A stretch of 64,000 nt of DNA, from the NCBI RefSeq assembly GCF_900460245.1, contig NZ_UHIP01000001.1:2294001-2358000 (forward strand). Direction: 5' to 3'. The stretch's first letter is position 1; the number at the start of each line of letters is the position of its first letter. Position numbers and translations under genes: made by a program. The stretch is from Vibrio fluvialis (lineage in GTDB: Bacteria; Pseudomonadota; Gammaproteobacteria; Enterobacterales; Vibrionaceae). The notes beneath the pieces are model-generated. The model did not search any database. It was not told the DNA's origin and saw nothing but the letters and a program-made list of their open reading frames with translations. Shown piece by piece: positions 53,279 to 61,627 of this stretch.

Positions 53279-53306
53279 CAAAAAAAAGGCCACGCAACGT
53301 GGCCAA
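53279..53306 (-). terminator. Sigma factor-chrR terminator
   Basis: On the minus strand GGCCACG-TTG-CGTGGCC followed by seven T residues, 31 bases after the chrR stop. Confidence 0.9.
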
Positions 53307-53335
53307 AATCAAGAAGGAGCTTAGGACTATAATAT

Positions 53336-54001
53336 TTAGGGGTAAAGACCTTTTCCGAACAGGTTAAAGATGCGCGCCACCCCCTGAGTAAACACCATCG
53401 GCTGCGTCAGCACCGTCAGGCACAAACAATCCTGCTGATGCGCGGTTTGCGGTGAATGACGAATTGAGGCGTCACGCTGCAGGAAGTCTCCCGCATCATA
53501 ATGACCATCTTCATCACTGAACGCGCCATGCAGCACCAGAGTCGATTCCATACCACGGTGAGTGTGCTGGGGAATACTGACGCCAGCGCTGATATACATC
53601 AGATTCATATGCACGTCATCATCGTTATGCAGTGGCAGACTGTACACTTTTCCGCCATAACTGCGCCATTTGGCATTGGGCGAAATCAGTCGCTTGAGCG
53701 CACGCGGCACAGGAATCTGTTTGCCGTTAACCGACACCAGCACAGGTTTGTTGCTCAGCGGTTTAGGCACAGGTTTCACCTCATGCGCGGTGATCTGGTT
53801 CAACATTTGCTGCCAATTGTGCTCGCTGTCACCAGCCTGCATATTGAGCAGTTCCGCGCCTTGTTGCTCTTCGAGCTGCTTGGCCTTGTGGCGGCAGCGA
53901 GGGCACATTTCCAAGTGAGTAGCCACAGCGAGGCCGTGGGTCGCGTCTATTGAGCCTTCGGCATAGGCTTCGATTAATTGAAGGTCAGGATGGTAGCTCA
54001 T
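53336..54001 (-). CDS. ChrR-type anti-sigma factor with cupin domain
   Basis: Zinc anti-sigma factor for the adjacent ECF sigma factor. The N-terminal ZAS domain has H4, H29, C33 and C36 (THLEMCPRC). The C-terminal cupin (about 120-205) keeps the metal site HTHRGMES and a later His (SIRHSP). 221 residues, matching Rhodobacter ChrR, which releases RpoE on singlet oxygen. It overlaps the sigma gene by 4 bases, so amounts are coupled. Confidence 0.9.
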   Translation of the reverse strand: MSYHPDLQLIEAYAEGSIDATHGLAVATHLEMCPRCRHKAKQLEEQQGAELLNMQAGDSEHNWQQMLNQITAHEVKPVPKPLSNKPVLVSVNGKQIPVPRALKRLISPNAKWRSYGGKVYSLPLHNDDDVHMNLMYISAGVSIPQHTHRGMESTLVLHGAFSDEDGHYDAGDFLQRDASIRHSPQTAHQQDCLCLTVLTQPMVFTQGVARIFNLFGKGLYP

Positions 54002-54582
54002 AACCGCTCCGCATCGATTGAAGTTCTAAGTTTTTCTACCGCTAAACGCAGGCGAGATTTCACCGTACCCAGAGGAATGTTGAACATTTCCGCTACCTGC
54101 TGATGAGGCAACTCCTCCAAATACACCGCCCGCACCACTTTTTGCTGCGCTTCCGGTAGCGTATCCAAAAATTTCAGCACCTGTTCTTTGAGCATTTCAT
54201 GCTCCGGTGCGTAGTGTTCCACCATGTCAGGCGGACAAAAATCACTGGGCCAAATGTCATCGGCCAGCACGTGAGGTTCTTTGCCTTTCTGCTTGCGCAG
54301 CAGGTCAAAGCACAGATTACGTGCAATCGTGTATATCCAGGTCGATAACGAACTTTTGTCACCATCGAACAGGTGCGACTTTTGCCAAACCGTGGCCATC
54401 GTCTCTTGCACCAGCTCCAAAGCGACCTGCTCGTTGCCCAGATGCTTAAAAACAAACTGTTTCAAACGCGGCGAGAAATAGTGAAACACGACCGCAAACG
54501 CGTCTTTGTCATGCTGCTTCACTTTTTCCATACACACTGTCCAGTCCTGCCGGCTGAAAGTTTGTGGATTTACACTCGTCAT
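53998..54582 (-). CDS. ECF sigma factor (ChrR-associated, ECF11-like)
   Basis: Extracytoplasmic-function sigma factor, 194 residues from ATG 54582 (AGGACA upstream; in-frame Met at 54627 less likely). Region 2 has FSPRLKQFVFKHLGN..ALELVQETMATVWQKS; region 4 has VYLEELPHQQVAEMFNIPLGTVKSRLRLA. Paired with ChrR, it probably directs a photo-oxidative response. Nearby candidate targets are the Lon-N gene and its own operon. Confidence 0.9.
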   Translation of the reverse strand: MTSVNPQTFSRQDWTVCMEKVKQHDKDAFAVVFHYFSPRLKQFVFKHLGNEQVALELVQETMATVWQKSHLFDGDKSSLSTWIYTIARNLCFDLLRKQKGKEPHVLADDIWPSDFCPPDMVEHYAPEHEMLKEQVLKFLDTLPEAQQKVVRAVYLEELPHQQVAEMFNIPLGTVKSRLRLAVEKLRTSIDAERL

Positions 54583-54601
54583 AGGATGTCCTGTCCTTCG
54601 C

Positions 54602-54617
54602 AGCCCGAATTTCGGGC
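54602..54617. promoter_or_regulatory. Palindrome in the sigma factor leader
   Basis: AGCCCGAA-TTTCGGGC-type inverted repeat (stem GCCCGAA / TTCGGGC) lies 20 bases upstream of the sigma factor start, within the transcript predicted from 54642-54666. It may be an RNA hairpin or operator. Confidence 0.4.
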
Positions 54618-54641
54618 CCTCTGTCACCTAACGTCAACTTC

Positions 54642-54666
54642 TACGTCAGTACAGCAGATTCGATCA
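54642..54666 (-). promoter_or_regulatory. Candidate ECF-type promoter of the sigma-chrR operon
   Basis: The minus strand reads TGATCG (54666-54661), 15 bases, CGTA (54645-54642). This resembles the TGATCC..CGTA promoters of ChrR-linked sigma factors and suggests autoregulation. A second TGATCA half sits just upstream. Confidence 0.5.
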
Positions 54667-54700
54667 CTCTGATCAGTATAGCGGTCTTGTTGCGACGGAC

Positions 54701-55279
54701 TTAATCGTTGTAGGTCTCAATCGTCTGCGTCAGAAATGCCAACGCACGGTGACAATCCTCATGTTGCGACAGAGCATCAAACTGCTGATTCGACAGCGGC
54801 AACAGTTCCAGCCAGCGCTGCGCTACCCAACTGGCATCGTCGAAAAAACGATGCGGGTAGAGCTCGCCAATCTGAGGAAACTCTTTGTATAGATTCTGCA
54901 GATAATGACTGAGAAACATTTGTGCGTCACCAATGGATTCTGTCGGCCAACTGGGTTGCCATTCCACTTTTGCGCGGCGCAAGCCATCGTACTCCACCCG
55001 CACTTTGTGAATGGCGAAACGTTTGATGCCAACCACAGTGATGCCGAGCAATCCGTCACTTAGTGATTCAAAATCAACAATTTTTACCCATGTACCAAAT
55101 TCAGAAAGTGGATTTGCATTTGGTTTGATTTTGCTATCAAACAAACACATTCCAAAACCGCTGTTCGCTTTGCTGCATTCTGCCACCATACGTTTGTATC
55201 TTGGTTCAAAAATGCGCAATTTCATCTTCCCTTCCGGCAAAACAATTGAGCTCAGCGGGAATAACATGATCTCTTCCAT
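54701..55279 (-). CDS. Lon-N (LON substrate-binding) domain protein
   Basis: A 192-residue protein made only of the N-terminal substrate-recognition domain of Lon protease, with no ATPase or protease. Typical segments are MLFPLSSIVLPEGKMKLRIFEPRY and LGITVVGIKRFAI. ATG 55279 has AGGAA ten bases upstream; ATG 55267 is an alternative. Related genes often sit with ECF11-ChrR clusters and photolyase genes; here only sigma and chrR are next to it. Function unknown, possibly an adaptor. Confidence 0.85.
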   Translation of the reverse strand: MEEIMLFPLSSIVLPEGKMKLRIFEPRYKRMVAECSKANSGFGMCLFDSKIKPNANPLSEFGTWVKIVDFESLSDGLLGITVVGIKRFAIHKVRVEYDGLRRAKVEWQPSWPTESIGDAQMFLSHYLQNLYKEFPQIGELYPHRFFDDASWVAQRWLELLPLSNQQFDALSQHEDCHRALAFLTQTIETYND

Positions 55280-55395
55280 GCCAAATTCCTGTTTCCGAGT
55301 GTTTTTTGTGTCTACGAGATTGGCAAATTCTCCGATCACTTACTAAATATGTTGGTTAATCGATGTGCTTAAAACTTCGGTTTACCACCCACGCA

Positions 55396-55411
55396 AACGA
55401 TCAAGATCACA
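55396..55411 (+). promoter_or_regulatory. Weak CRP-like site
   Basis: AACGA-TCAAGA-TCACA matches the right half of the CRP consensus exactly and the left half only in GA. About 142 bases before the likely ompK start site. Confidence 0.3.
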
Positions 55412-55465
55412 ATAAAAATGCAATAAAATGAAATATAAAAAAGTTCCCTAACTTTTATCAATACA

Positions 55466-55481
55466 TGTGATCAATATCACT
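55466..55481 (+). promoter_or_regulatory. CRP site upstream of ompK
   Basis: TGTGA-TCAATA-TCACT matches TGTGA-N6-TCACA at nine of ten positions. Its centre is about 72 bases upstream of the start predicted from TATTAT at 55534, a position known to work for CRP. Nucleoside channels (tsx) are CRP-controlled in E. coli. Confidence 0.6.
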
Positions 55482-55607
55482 AAGAGTGATTATTTTTGCA
55501 TCCTTTATCACTTTTAATTGAGAATTTTGTCGCTATTATTCCCGTCAATTGGAAGAGCCGAGGAATAATTGCTCTTCTGAATTAATACAAACATAGAGAG
55601 TCCCCTA

Positions 55608-56411
55608 ATGCGTAAATCACTTTTAGCTCTTAGCCTTCTTGCGGCTACTTCAGCGCCAGTTCTGGCGGCTGACTATTCAGATGGCGATATCCACAAAAAC
55701 GATTACAAGTGGATGCAATTCAACCTGATGGGTGCGTTTGACGAACTGCCAGGCGAGTCTAGCCACGACTACATGGAGATGGAGTTTGGTGGTCGCTCGG
55801 GAATTTTCGACCTGTACGGTTACGTTGACGTATTCAACCTAGCAAGCAAATCAAGCAGCGACAAAGCGACTGCAGGCAGCAAAATCTTCATGAAATTTGC
55901 TCCACGTATGTCTCTGGACGCACTGACTGGTAAAGATCTGTCTTTCGGTCCAGTACAAGAGCTGTACATTGCATCTCTGATCGAGTGGGACGGCGCAACT
56001 AACTACTCTGACTCATACGCAGTAAACAACCAAAAAATCGGTCTGGGTTCAGACGTGATGGTTCCTTGGTTGGGCAAAATTGGCGTAAACCTATACGCAA
56101 CTTGGGATGGCGACGGTAAAGAGTGGAACGGTTACCACTTTGCTACTAACTGGTTCAAACCTTTCTACTTCTTTGAAAACGGTTCATTCATCTCTTACCA
56201 AGGTTACATCGATTACCAATTCGGTATGAAAGATGAGTTCGCATCTTCAAGCACTGGCGGCGCGATGTTCAACGGTATCTACTGGCACTCAGACCGCTTC
56301 GCAGTGGGTTACGGCCTGAAAGGCTACAAAGACGTTTACGGTATCAAAGACTCTGACTCTCTGAAGTCAACTGGCTTTGGTCACTACGTATCTGTAACTT
56401 ACAAGTTCTAA
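55608..56411 (+). CDS. ompK: Outer membrane channel OmpK (Tsx family)
   Basis: Twelve-stranded nucleoside-specific channel-forming protein; in other vibrios OmpK is the receptor of phage KVP40. A 20-residue signal peptide (SAPVLA cleavage) precedes mature ADYSDGDIHKND. The protein is rich in aromatic beta strands and ends in Phe (SVTYKF), as outer membrane barrels do. 267 residues. Codon use is high-expression type, fitting an abundant porin. Confidence 0.93.
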   Translation: MRKSLLALSLLAATSAPVLAADYSDGDIHKNDYKWMQFNLMGAFDELPGESSHDYMEMEFGGRSGIFDLYGYVDVFNLASKSSSDKATAGSKIFMKFAPRMSLDALTGKDLSFGPVQELYIASLIEWDGATNYSDSYAVNNQKIGLGSDVMVPWLGKIGVNLYATWDGDGKEWNGYHFATNWFKPFYFFENGSFISYQGYIDYQFGMKDEFASSSTGGAMFNGIYWHSDRFAVGYGLKGYKDVYGIKDSDSLKSTGFGHYVSVTYKF

Positions 56412-56430
56412 TTCTGACTTGCAGTTACGC

Positions 56431-56459
56431 AGAAAAGGCGCCGATGGGCGCCTTTTTTA
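56431..56459 (+). terminator. ompK terminator
   Basis: AAGGCGCC-GAT-GGGCGCCTT hairpin followed by TTTTTA, about 20 bases after the ompK stop. Confidence 0.88.
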
Positions 56460-56517
56460 TTGCTTTCAGCAAGCTGAGCATTATCCTTAGCGCAAACCCT
56501 TAACCAAAGCATGTTCA

Positions 56518-57408
56518 ATGAATATAGTGGTCGTTGGCCCGGGCGCGGTCGGCAGTTTGTGGGCCTACTCTCTGCAACAGGCCGGACATCGCGTATCACT
56601 GTGGGGCACTCCGGATACGTCTCACTGGGCACTTCAGCTTGATGAATCGCCCAGCATCGATTTTGCCTACAATCAACCAGACACCTTACGTCATGCCGAT
56701 CTGTTGCTGATAACGGTCAAGGCCTGGCAAGTCGAATCTGCCCTACAGCCGCTGCTGCCGCTCATCGAACAAGAGACCATTTTACTGTTTATGCATAATG
56801 GGATGGGCGCACTGGATAATCTTGCTGACCGATTGCGCACGTTCCCGGCACTGCTTGCGACAACGACCCATGGTGCGCTGAAGACCTCCGCTCACACGGT
56901 GAAACACACCGGTCTTGGACATACTCAGCTAGGCACGTTTAATCCGCTCGGCGCCCAGTGCGAATTTATCGCCGAGGTGCTCAATCACGCTCTGCCTTCT
57001 GTGGCGTGGAACATGCACATCGAACAGGCATTGTGGCAAAAATTGGCGGTGAACTGCGCCATCAACCCGCTGACTGCGATTCATCACATTACCAATGGTG
57101 AACTGGCACAGCCACAGTACCGCCAGACATTAGATAGTATCGTGACAGAAGTCGTCAGCGTCATGCAGGCTGAACACATGCCTGTCGATCATGCGGCTCT
57201 CCGAGCAACGGTCGATAACGTGATACACGCGACCGCCGCCAATCGTTCTTCGATGCATCAGGATATTTTTCATCGTCGGCGAACCGAGATAGACTTTATT
57301 ACGGGCTATGTGGTGCGCAAAGCACAGCAACACGGATTGGCCGTACCTGCCAATTTGGCTCTTTATCAACACATTCAATCAATCGAACAAAGTTGGACAC
57401 AATCATGA
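56518..57408 (+). CDS. panE: 2-dehydropantoate 2-reductase
   Basis: NADPH-dependent ketopantoate reductase of pantothenate/CoA synthesis. The dinucleotide-binding motif is VVVGPGAVGSLW at the N-terminus; the catalytic Lys lies in WQKLAVNCAINPLTAI. 296 residues. Its stop overlaps the yajL start (ATGA), forming a panE-yajL-csdA run. Confidence 0.93.
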   Translation: MNIVVVGPGAVGSLWAYSLQQAGHRVSLWGTPDTSHWALQLDESPSIDFAYNQPDTLRHADLLLITVKAWQVESALQPLLPLIEQETILLFMHNGMGALDNLADRLRTFPALLATTTHGALKTSAHTVKHTGLGHTQLGTFNPLGAQCEFIAEVLNHALPSVAWNMHIEQALWQKLAVNCAINPLTAIHHITNGELAQPQYRQTLDSIVTEVVSVMQAEHMPVDHAALRATVDNVIHATAANRSSMHQDIFHRRRTEIDFITGYVVRKAQQHGLAVPANLALYQHIQSIEQSWTQS

Positions 57409-58004
57409 CAAAACGAATTCTGGTACCGATCGCTCCGGGCACCGAAGAGATGGAAGCCGTCACCATTATCGACATTCTGGTACGTGCAGGCTATCAGGTG
57501 GTTGTCGCCAGCGCTGATTTCGACGGTAAACTGACCATGACCGCCTCGCGCGGCGTGACGCTGACAGCGGAATGCAAGTTGGTCGACGTCGCTGACGACG
57601 AATTTGATGCGGTAGTGCTGGCTGGTGGTGTCGGCGGTGCGGAAAACTTTCGTGACAGCACACTGCTGGTCGAAATCATCAAACAGCAAAAATACGATGG
57701 TCGTTTGGTGGCTGCGATCTGCGCATCTCCGGCCGTCGTACTGCAACACCACGATCTGTTTCCGGGTGCACTGATGACCTGTCATCCGAATTTTCAGGAT
57801 CGCATTCCGCAGGACTTATGGCGCAACCGCCGCGTGACGTTTGACGTCAACAACAACCTGCTCACCAGTCAAGGGCCAGGTACAGCGCTGGAATTTGCTG
57901 TGGAGATCATTGTGCAGTTGTCGGGCAAAGAACTGGCCCGCGAAGTGGCGCTGCCATTGGTCGCTCTGCCGCAACTGAACTACGAAAAGCTGGGTGAAGA
58001 GTAA
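57405..58004 (+). CDS. yajL: DJ-1/YajL family protein
   Basis: Cytoplasmic DJ-1 superfamily protein; YajL is described as an oxidative-stress chaperone with debated deglycase activity. The reactive Cys is C106 (AAICASPAVVL) and the partner acid is in GTEEMEAV, as in E. coli YajL. 199 residues from ATG 57405, which overlaps panE; the earlier Met at 57393 is less likely. csdA begins one base after its stop. Confidence 0.92.
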   Translation: MTKRILVPIAPGTEEMEAVTIIDILVRAGYQVVVASADFDGKLTMTASRGVTLTAECKLVDVADDEFDAVVLAGGVGGAENFRDSTLLVEIIKQQKYDGRLVAAICASPAVVLQHHDLFPGALMTCHPNFQDRIPQDLWRNRRVTFDVNNNLLTSQGPGTALEFAVEIIVQLSGKELAREVALPLVALPQLNYEKLGEE

Positions 58005-58005
58005 C

Positions 58006-59217
58006 ATGTTAGACATCGCCGCCATTCGCGCGCAATTTCCCGCCCTCAATCAGACGGTAAATGAGCAGCCGCTGATCTATCTCGACAGCGCCGCGACGAC
58101 GCAGAAACCTCAGGTCGTGATTGACGCGATTACCCGTTACTACAGCGCGCAAAACGCCAACGTGCACCGCGGCAGCCACAGCCTGACAGCACACGCCACC
58201 AGCCAGTTTGAAGCTGCGCGTGAGCGTGTGGCGCAATTTATCGGCGCGCCAAGTACTAAGAGCATCATCTGGACTCGCGGGGCAACCGAAGCACTCAACC
58301 TCATCGCACAAACTTACGCACGTAATACACTTAAAGCTGGCGATGAAATTCTGGTCAGCGAAACCGAGCACCACGCCAATATTGTGCCGTGGCAGATTGT
58401 CGCCGAACAGACGGGAGCCAAAGTAGTCAAGGTGCCGATGACCCGCGACGGTGAATTTGGTCTCGAAGCGTTCCATGAACTGCTGTCGGAACGCTGCAAA
58501 ATCGTTGCGCTGGCCCACATCACCAATGTCACGGGCACACGCCAGCCGATTGAAACAGTGATCGCAGCCGCGCATCAAGTGGGTGCCATTGTCGTGGTCG
58601 ATGGCGCTCAGGGTATTGTGCACGAAACCGTCGATGTGGCAGCTCTGGATGCCGACTTTTATGTCTTCTCCGGCCATAAGCTGTATGCGCCTGCCGGGAT
58701 CGGCGTGTTGTACGGTAAGCAAGCATTATTGGAAGCGATGCCCCCGTGGCATGGTGGTGGCAAGATGGTGGAGAAAGTCTCGTTCGGCGGCACGACTTAC
58801 TCCGGGCTACCGGGCAAGTTTGAAGCTGGCACACCGAACGTGGCAGGCGCGATTGCACTCAAAGCCGCCATCGACTGGTACAGCCGCTTTGAGCGTACTG
58901 AGGTTGAAGCGCATCTGCATCATCTGCAAACCCTGACCTATCAAGCACTGAGCAAAATGGAAGATATTCGAGTGCTGGGCTATCAGCCTGATGCCAGCAT
59001 TCTGAGCGTGGTGATGGAGGGTGTGCACCATCAGGATCTCGCCACCTTACTCGATCAACAAGGCATTGCTGTGCGCGCAGGTCATCACTGTGCTCATCCG
59101 TTAATGGAAGCGTTTGGCGTCAAAGGCACCGTGCGGATTTCGTTTGGCATTTACAACTCTGAGCAGGAAGTCGCGCAGCTGATCAAAGCGATCGAAAAAG
59201 CGGTCGACATTCTCTAG
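58006..59217 (+). CDS. csdA: Cysteine desulfurase CsdA
   Basis: PLP-dependent class II desulfurase that passes sulfur to CsdE. PLP Lys is in SGHKLYAPAGIGVLYG and the persulfide Cys is C362 in RAGHHCAHPLM. 403 residues from ATG 58006. E. coli has csdA-csdE-tcdA side by side; here an EEP gene and a strand change separate csdA from csdE. Confidence 0.94.
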   Translation: MLDIAAIRAQFPALNQTVNEQPLIYLDSAATTQKPQVVIDAITRYYSAQNANVHRGSHSLTAHATSQFEAARERVAQFIGAPSTKSIIWTRGATEALNLIAQTYARNTLKAGDEILVSETEHHANIVPWQIVAEQTGAKVVKVPMTRDGEFGLEAFHELLSERCKIVALAHITNVTGTRQPIETVIAAAHQVGAIVVVDGAQGIVHETVDVAALDADFYVFSGHKLYAPAGIGVLYGKQALLEAMPPWHGGGKMVEKVSFGGTTYSGLPGKFEAGTPNVAGAIALKAAIDWYSRFERTEVEAHLHHLQTLTYQALSKMEDIRVLGYQPDASILSVVMEGVHHQDLATLLDQQGIAVRAGHHCAHPLMEAFGVKGTVRISFGIYNSEQEVAQLIKAIEKAVDIL

Positions 59218-59338
59218 AAAAAGAGTCGCCACGTGCTGAGACCAATAAGCCGGGCTTAGAGTGAAAAGAAGAGAACTGTCTCAACAGAATTGATTGCTAG
59301 ACTAACTGAAGTATCGCCTCAAAAGGAACGAGCCAGAG

Positions 59339-60262
59339 ATGAGCAAAAAAGTGGGATTGTGGCTACTCATCATGCTCTTTGCCCTGTTTTACTGGGTAGT
59401 TCAAGCTCAGCAACAGATATGGTGGGGAGAGAACCTCGCCGCCTATCCGCCGCTTTTTATTCTGCCGTTCGTTATTTTACTGCTGGTCGGCTTGTACCAA
59501 AAAGCTTGGCTCGCCGTGTTAGCCTGCATTTTCTTCATTGCCTATCTGGTTCTTGCCGCACCACACGATTCCGCGGTCGTGAATCGCGAGTGCCACCATC
59601 CGGTGCGCATCTTTCAATACAACATGTTGTTTTCCAATCAACATGTGGATCAACTGATTGCGTATCTATCCAAAGAGCAACCGGATCTGGTGGTATTGCA
59701 AGAGGTGACGGTTAACCATTTCGAACAATTGCAGTCGCTTGATGAGCGCTATCCCTATCGCTTTGGTGGGCAACCCAAAGTCGGTTTACCCTCCCATCAA
59801 TTGATTTTTTCCCAGCAACATCTGTATGGGATGCACGCCTATTATTACGAGGGTTACCACAATTTCATTCGAGGCATTTGGCAACTGGATGAGAACCATC
59901 CCGTGTCGCTGCTGATTGCTCATCCCCCCTCGCCTCGCAACAATGAGCTATGGCAAAGAAGAAATGCGCTCATTCAGGCTTTGGAGTATCAAACGACACA
60001 AAGCCCAACCGAAGATATTCTTGTTATTGGAGATATGAACTTGTCAGGACAGAGCGCACGCTTTCATACGCTTTTTCGGCAGATGCAGACCGTTCCGATT
60101 GCAAGTTGGCCGAATCACCCAAAGTTTGCACTGCCTGCGTGGCTAAAAATTTCGATTGATCATTTGTGGCTAAATAGCGAACTCGCTATCTGCAAAAGAG
60201 AAACCGTCCAAGAACTGAACGGCTCAGATCATAGCGCGATAATGACTTACGTAGGCCGTTAA
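59339..60262 (+). CDS. Membrane-anchored EEP-family protein
   Basis: Endonuclease/exonuclease/phosphatase superfamily, 307 residues. Three hydrophobic helices occupy about residues 6-24, 38-54 and 56-72. The catalytic domain then shows FQYNML, DLVVLQEVT (metal Glu), HPPSPRN, VIGDMNLS (Asp/Asn) and GSDHSAI (final Asp-His), so it looks active, probably outside the membrane. It could cut DNA/RNA or a phospho-ester or phospholipid. Its 3' end overlaps the 3' end of csdE by 4 bases on the other strand. Confidence 0.85.
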   Translation: MSKKVGLWLLIMLFALFYWVVQAQQQIWWGENLAAYPPLFILPFVILLLVGLYQKAWLAVLACIFFIAYLVLAAPHDSAVVNRECHHPVRIFQYNMLFSNQHVDQLIAYLSKEQPDLVVLQEVTVNHFEQLQSLDERYPYRFGGQPKVGLPSHQLIFSQQHLYGMHAYYYEGYHNFIRGIWQLDENHPVSLLIAHPPSPRNNELWQRRNALIQALEYQTTQSPTEDILVIGDMNLSGQSARFHTLFRQMQTVPIASWPNHPKFALPAWLKISIDHLWLNSELAICKRETVQELNGSDHSAIMTYVGR

Positions 60263-60696
60263 CGGCTAGGCTGCGTCATGGTTTGGATCTGCTCGACGAT
60301 GGCGCGCAGACCGTTGCCGCGTGATGGGCTCAAATGGGCAATCAAACCCAGTTGGTCAAAATAGTCATTGATGTCGAAAGCCTGAATCTCAGCGGCCGTT
60401 TTTCCGTCAAACGCCGCCAGCACAATCGCAATCAAGCCGCGCACGATACGCGCGTCAGAATCGGCGCAGAAATGCCATACGCCATCTTGCGGCTCACCCA
60501 CCAGCCACACCAGACTCTCGCAGCCCGATACCGTCACCTGTTCGCTTTTCAGTTCTTCAGGCATCTGAGGGAGTTTTTTCCCCCACTGAACCACCTGACG
60601 ATAGCGATCTTCCCAGCCGTGCAGGGATTGCATCGTCGTGACGATCTGTTCACTGGTGATTTCACGACCAAACGGAGATGTGGGATAGCGAGACAT
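60259..60696 (-). CDS. csdE: Sulfur acceptor CsdE
   Basis: SufE-like protein that takes the persulfide from CsdA. The acceptor Cys is C59 in VSGCESLVWL. DSDARIVRGLIAIVLAAFDGK is the family core. 145 residues. It follows tcdA by 15 bases on the minus strand. Confidence 0.94.
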   Translation of the reverse strand: MSRYPTSPFGREITSEQIVTTMQSLHGWEDRYRQVVQWGKKLPQMPEELKSEQVTVSGCESLVWLVGEPQDGVWHFCADSDARIVRGLIAIVLAAFDGKTAAEIQAFDINDYFDQLGLIAHLSPSRGNGLRAIVEQIQTMTQPSR

Positions 60697-60711
60697 AACA
60701 ACCCTGCCTAT

Positions 60712-61521
60712 TTATTTTCTGTGTTTCTGAATCAGTTTTTCGACGATGCGTGAGACCGCAACAAAACCAAAGGTTGCCGTGACGACAGTGGCTGCGCCAA
60801 AGCCGCTGGCACAATCCATGCGCTTCGGACCTTCCGCCGTCGATTTCACCGCGCACACACTGCCATCCGCTTGCGGGTACTTGAGCTGCTCGGTTGAAAA
60901 AACGCAGTCGATACCAAACTTACGCGCCGGATTGGTCGGGAAATTGTGGAAACGGCGCAAGCGATCTTTGATTTTCTTCGCCAGCGGATCCTGAATGGTT
61001 TTGGTTAGATCAGCGACCATGATTTGAGTAGGATCGGTCTGACCGCCCGCACCACCAGTGGTGATCACTTTGATTTTATTGCTGCGGCAGTACGCCAGCA
61101 GCGACGCTTTGGCTTTCACGCTGTCAATGGCATCAAGCACGTAATCGAACTCTTTGCTCAGGTATTCATGCTGATTGTCCGGAGTGATGAAATCGTCAAT
61201 CAAATTAACTTTGCATTCCGGGTTGATCAGTTTCACCCGTTCTGCCATCACTTCAATCTTGCTCTTGCCGACGTTGCCGCTCAGCGCATGGATCTGACGG
61301 TTAATGTTGGTCACACACACGTCGTCCATATCAATCAGCGTCAGTTCGCCAATGCCAGTACGCGCCAGTGCTTCCACCGCCCAGGAACCGACACCGCCGA
61401 TGCCGATGACACACACATGCGCCGCTCGCAGAATATCGACTTCAGAGTGGCCGTATAAACGGCGGGTACCACCAAAACGCTGGTTGTAACTGTCTGAGGC
61501 TGGAGTATCGAGTTCACGCAT
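60712..61521 (-). CDS. tcdA: tRNA threonylcarbamoyladenosine dehydratase TcdA
   Basis: E1-like enzyme that dehydrates t6A37 to cyclic ct6A in tRNAs, working with CsdA and CsdE. Nucleotide-binding motif GIGGVGSWAVEALARTG; the adenylation core IDMDDVCVTNINRQ; and CASGFGAATVVTATFG near the C-terminal helix. I chose ATG 61521 (GGATGATG upstream); ATG 61530 or 61527 would add two or three residues. First gene of tcdA-csdE. Confidence 0.94.
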   Translation of the reverse strand: MRELDTPASDSYNQRFGGTRRLYGHSEVDILRAAHVCVIGIGGVGSWAVEALARTGIGELTLIDMDDVCVTNINRQIHALSGNVGKSKIEVMAERVKLINPECKVNLIDDFITPDNQHEYLSKEFDYVLDAIDSVKAKASLLAYCRSNKIKVITTGGAGGQTDPTQIMVADLTKTIQDPLAKKIKDRLRRFHNFPTNPARKFGIDCVFSTEQLKYPQADGSVCAVKSTAEGPKRMDCASGFGAATVVTATFGFVAVSRIVEKLIQKHRK

Positions 61522-61571
61522 GTTCATCATCCAAAATCGGGATCGTTAATCCGCAATGATAAGGTTCACAA

Positions 61572-61604
61572 AAAGAAAGAGTGCGATTTATACGCACTCT
61601 TTTC
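61572..61604 (-). terminator. mltA terminator
   Basis: A 10-bp stem AAAGAGTGCG / CGCACTCTTT with a 7-base loop, then TTTCTTTTTG on the minus strand, 24 bases after mltA. Confidence 0.85.
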
Positions 61605-61627
61605 GAAAAAGTCTAGCTGACCGCGGG

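Larger units (their letters stand above)
55280..55607. other. ompK upstream region
   Basis: 328 bp AT-rich region upstream of ompK and of the divergent Lon-N gene. It contains two CRP-like sites, a TATTAT -10 candidate at 55534-55539 and a leader inverted repeat GAAGAGC / GCTCTTC (55552-55577). Confidence 0.5.

Noticed and set aside
59290..59715. Overlapping 141-codon frame at the EEP gene start
   Set aside because: The EEP frame at 59339 has membrane helices and catalytic motifs; this +1 frame has neither.
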